Of a stretch of DNA of 40,058 bases, positions 37,383-40,058 are shown piece by piece. Where the stretch lies: assembly GCA_030066265.1 (NCBI GenBank), contig JASJCF010000002.1, forward strand, positions 1-40,058. Direction: 5' to 3'. Position numbers and translations under genes: made by a program. The notes below the pieces were generated by a model. The model worked only from the letters and a program-made list of their open reading frames with translations, had not been told where the DNA came from and did not search any database. The stretch's first letter is position 1, and each line of letters starts with the position of its first letter. Origin of the DNA: Acidimicrobiia bacterium (GTDB lineage Bacteria; Actinomycetota; Acidimicrobiia; Spongiisociales; UBA5794).

Positions 37383-37582
37383 TGGATGACGGGCGAAGAC
37401 CCCGCGATCTCGAAGCGATCAGGGCGGCCGTCGCATCGGGGGACTACTCCGTCGACGCGCTCGTCGTAGCGGATGCCGTTCTCGAGCGATGGCGACGCTT
37501 CGACGTCCTCATGCCCGACGAGAGCACGGCTGCCGATCAATCCGCCTCGACGGATACCGCCTCGGACTCCTCGAGGCGCTGA
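37382..37582 (+). CDS. Small FlgM (anti-sigma-28)-like protein
   Basis: 66 aa; DLEAIRAAVASGDYSVDALVVADAVLERW resembles FlgM C-terminal IRxAIxxGxYxVDxxxxAxxxL; ATGA overlap with antiporter stop. Confidence 0.55.
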   Translation: MDDGRRPRDLEAIRAAVASGDYSVDALVVADAVLERWRRFDVLMPDESTAADQSASTDTASDSSRR

Positions 37583-38457
37583 GCCGCCCCTCCGATCAGC
37601 ACCACGGCGGCGAACGCGATGATCGCGACGATCAGGGAGGGGAGCACCTGCCGATCGGGAGCTCCGAGATCTGTCGAGTCCACGCCGAGCGGCCACGGCC
37701 ACAGGACACGCAGGGAACCGGCCATCAACCCGATCAATGCTGACAGAACGACGTCGTGGTATCGCTTGAGGGCGCGGTCGAGGACCTGGGAGAACAGCGC
37801 CAGGCCGACGATGGCCCCGAGCATGAAGGCACTGAGCGAGACGATGTCGCCATCGGTGACTGCGGACAGAACCGGGGCATACATCCCGAGGACGACCAGG
37901 AGGAATGACCCGGACACCCCCGGCAGGATCATGGCGCAGATTGCGATCGCTCCAGCGCCGAAGAAGGCCCACAGCGACGGGTCCGACACCTGAGAGACCG
38001 TGTCCTCGGTGGTGCCCCCTCGGATCCCCAGGGCGACGAAGACGGCAATGCCGACGGCGGCAACGATCACTGCGTTGCGTGCGGACGGTTCACGGATGAG
38101 GCGCCAAGCGATCACCACGGAGCCTGCAACCAATCCGAGGAAAGCCGAAGCCATGATCACCGGCTGGGTGTGGAGCAGGTCCTCGAGCACGGGTGCCAGA
38201 GCGACGATCGCAAGCAGGATGCCGGACCCGAGCGGGATGATGAACCACCAGTCGACTCGGCCCATCCAGCGGCGGAATCCGCCGAGGTCGCCCTTGATCA
38301 GATGCCCGAGCGCCGAGGAACCCGCTCTGACGGATGCGACCAGTCGCTCGTAGATCCCGAAGATGAGCGCGATCGTGCCTCCGGACACGCCGGGCACGAT
38401 GTCTGCGGCACCCATGGCAAAGCCGCGAACGACAGTGAGGAGGACCTTCACAACCAT
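37537..38457 (-). CDS. DUF368 membrane protein (PopT-type undecaprenyl-phosphate translocase family)
   Basis: Start MVVKVLLTVVRGFAMGAADIVPGVSGGTIALIFGIYERLV; second repeat ICAMILPGVSGSFLLVVLGMY. Confidence 0.9.
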   Translation of the reverse strand: MVVKVLLTVVRGFAMGAADIVPGVSGGTIALIFGIYERLVASVRAGSSALGHLIKGDLGGFRRWMGRVDWWFIIPLGSGILLAIVALAPVLEDLLHTQPVIMASAFLGLVAGSVVIAWRLIREPSARNAVIVAAVGIAVFVALGIRGGTTEDTVSQVSDPSLWAFFGAGAIAICAMILPGVSGSFLLVVLGMYAPVLSAVTDGDIVSLSAFMLGAIVGLALFSQVLDRALKRYHDVVLSALIGLMAGSLRVLWPWPLGVDSTDLGAPDRQVLPSLIVAIIAFAAVVLIGGAAQRLEESEAVSVEAD

Positions 38458-38502
38458 GACCGGCGAGTGTAGGTTCCGGCGGTCCCCACTCCCGGGAGCG
38501 GT

Positions 38503-38970
38503 GTGAGAGCGGTCATCCAACGAGTGACGGAGGCTTCGGTGCACGTCGGCACCGAGGTCGTCGGTGCAATCGGTTCGGGATTCGTCGTGCTCGTCGCTGT
38601 GGTTCACACCGACACCGACGAGGACGTCCACGCACTGGTCGACAAGGTCGTGCACCTGCGGGTGTTCAACGACCACGAGGGGAAGATGAACCGTTCGCTC
38701 CTCGACGTCGCGGGCTCCGTGCTGGTGGTGTCGCAGTTCACGCTGGCGGGAGAGGTGCGCAAGGGGCGTCGACCTTCGTTCTCGTCGGCTGCCGAGCCGG
38801 CGTACGCAGCACGCATGGTGGACGAGGTCGTCACAGCCTTCTCCGACCGTGGGGTGAATGTGGCGACTGGCCGCTTCGGGGCCATGATGTCGGTTCAGTT
38901 GGTCAACGACGGTCCGGTCACGTTCGTCATCGACGTCGACGACGGTTCGGTGCTCGCGTCGGCGAGGTGA
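38503..38970 (+). CDS. dtd: D-aminoacyl-tRNA deacylase
   Basis: [86 protein letters not shown]. Confidence 0.96.
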   Translation: MRAVIQRVTEASVHVGTEVVGAIGSGFVVLVAVVHTDTDEDVHALVDKVVHLRVFNDHEGKMNRSLLDVAGSVLVVSQFTLAGEVRKGRRPSFSSAAEPAYAARMVDEVVTAFSDRGVNVATGRFGAMMSVQLVNDGPVTFVIDVDDGSVLASAR

Positions 38971-40058
38971 GCCTGTCCGGCGTCACAGAGGTGCAGGAAG
39001 TCGCACCATCGGCACGACGCAGATGGTTCCGGCTCGAAGGGACCGGTCTCGGCGGTGGCGAGGAGCTGACTGACCGTGGTCACTGCAGTGTCCAACCACG
39101 GTTCATCCACTCGCCGGGTGAACGTCTCGGCGGGCTCAGTACCGAAGTAGGCGAACGCGACGGTGAGGTCTTCGGGCCGGCTCGATGTGAGCAGGCCCCG
39201 ATCCGCTGCGACGGCGTACGCCTGGAGCTGGACCGCCTTTGCGTCCGACGGCGTTGGCGCGCCGGACTTGTAGTCGACGATCTCCCACGATCTCTCGTCG
39301 CCGTACACGGCATCCACCTTGCCTCGGAGTCGGCGTCCGTCGAGCGTGATCTCGAACGGAGTCTCCACGAGGAACGGTCGATCAGATGCGAAACGCGATC
39401 GCTGGAACGACTGCCACGGGTCACCGCGACGGCCTCCGCCTTGGACAGTGATGTCGTCGGGGCCGGCGGTGTCATCCGGTGATGGAATCGAGGCCTCTTC
39501 GAGGGTGGCGATGCCGAGGTTGTGGAGTTCCACCCTGCGGTGGAATGCAGTGCCGAGCACGGCGGACGTGCGCGGCCGGCGGGGAAGCCGGTCGTGGTGG
39601 AGCCAGCGAAAGCGGAGGGGGCACTCTGCCAGAGCCACGAGCGCGGTCACCGACGTGGAGAAGACCTCAGGCTCAGGTTCGACTCCCGGGAGCTCCAGAT
39701 CGCCGAGTTCGAGCGTGAACTGCTGCGCTCGTCGTTCGACGTCGTCTGCCAATTCCGGATGGTCGCGTCGGATCCAGCCGGGGTCCTCGATCGTCTGTCG
39801 CAGCGCAGCGCCCCATCCGTCCTCGAATGACGGATCGGGAGGCTCCACCCGTGGGATGACGGGCATCGGCGCGGGACGCTCGCCGGGATCGTCGCAGAAG
39901 ACCTCCGAAACGACCCCGTCGACCGCACGAATGGCGCGGAGGAGGTCGCTCGGCGCCTTGGGCCGTCGATTGTCACCGTGCCAGGCGTGCCCCGTCGCCA
40001 CCAGGGTGCGTCGCGCCCGAGTGGATGCGACGTATGCAAGGCGCCACTCCTGTGCATC
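38895..40058 (-). CDS. C-terminal part of a UvrD/PcrA-like helicase fused to an Fe-S PD-(D/E)XK nuclease; N-terminus outside window
   Basis: Reverse translation from window edge [30 protein letters not shown] (UvrD motif VI); [41 protein letters not shown] ... [11 protein letters not shown]. Confidence 0.88.
   Translation of the reverse strand, partial: DAQEWRLAYVASTRARRTLVATGHAWHGDNRRPKAPSDLLRAIRAVDGVVSEVFCDDPGERPAPMPVIPRVEPPDPSFEDGWGAALRQTIEDPGWIRRDHPELADDVERRAQQFTLELGDLELPGVEPEPEVFSTSVTALVALAECPLRFRWLHHDRLPRRPRTSAVLGTAFHRRVELHNLGIATLEEASIPSPDDTAGPDDITVQGGGRRGDPWQSFQRSRFASDRPFLVETPFEITLDGRRLRGKVDAVYGDERSWEIVDYKSGAPTPSDAKAVQLQAYAVAADRGLLTSSRPEDLTVAFAYFGTEPAETFTRRVDEPWLDTAVTTVSQLLATAETGPFEPEPSASCRWCDFLHLCDAGQAHLADASTEPSSTSMTNVTGPSLTN

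Noticed and set aside
1-40058. tRNA/rRNA genes, insertion sequences or prophage
   Set aside because: No recognisable tRNA/rRNA sequence, transposase motifs, terminal inverted repeats or phage structural genes noticed. A tRNAscan/Infernal run would be needed for certainty.

Overview
High-GC, gene-dense chromosomal window that looks actinobacterial, possibly Acidimicrobiia-like. That placement is an inference from F420, mycothiol and RamB-type genes plus GC content. I see about 37 protein-coding genes and no rRNA, tRNA, CRISPR array, phage or transposon signal. Main contents: a GMC/cholesterol-oxidase-like gene (partial) with an SDR; an MsmK/UgpC-type ABC ATPase; a minus-strand cluster of amino-acid ABC binding protein, permease, CofC/FbiD-like F420 guanylyltransferase, PIG-L deacetylase and saccharopine-dehydrogenase-like protein; pyruvate kinase; two adjacent VanW/PASTA cell-surface paralogues; a stand-alone Fe-S PD-(D/E)XK nuclease; mca; two adjacent small P-loop GTPases coupled to an MscS channel; lipid kinase; lone receiver protein; P5C dehydrogenase; thermonuclease-LTD lipoprotein; an SDR, HSD17B4-like SDR and thiolase group; LLM F420-dependent oxidoreductase; aceBA with a divergent RamB-like regulator; sugar dehydrogenase lipoprotein; ribokinase with nucleoside hydrolase and a CaiB/AMACR-like protein; RCK-USP regulator, CPA2 antiporter and FlgM-like small ORF; DUF368; dtd; and the C-terminus of a UvrD/RecB-type helicase-nuclease. 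The best candidates for something undescribed are the GTPase-GTPase-MscS module, the RCK/USP-antiporter-FlgM-like cassette, the ABC transporter coupled to cofC, and a four-half-site 11-bp-phased operator at 21710-21748. All functional calls come from reading motifs in the translations. No database search was run.
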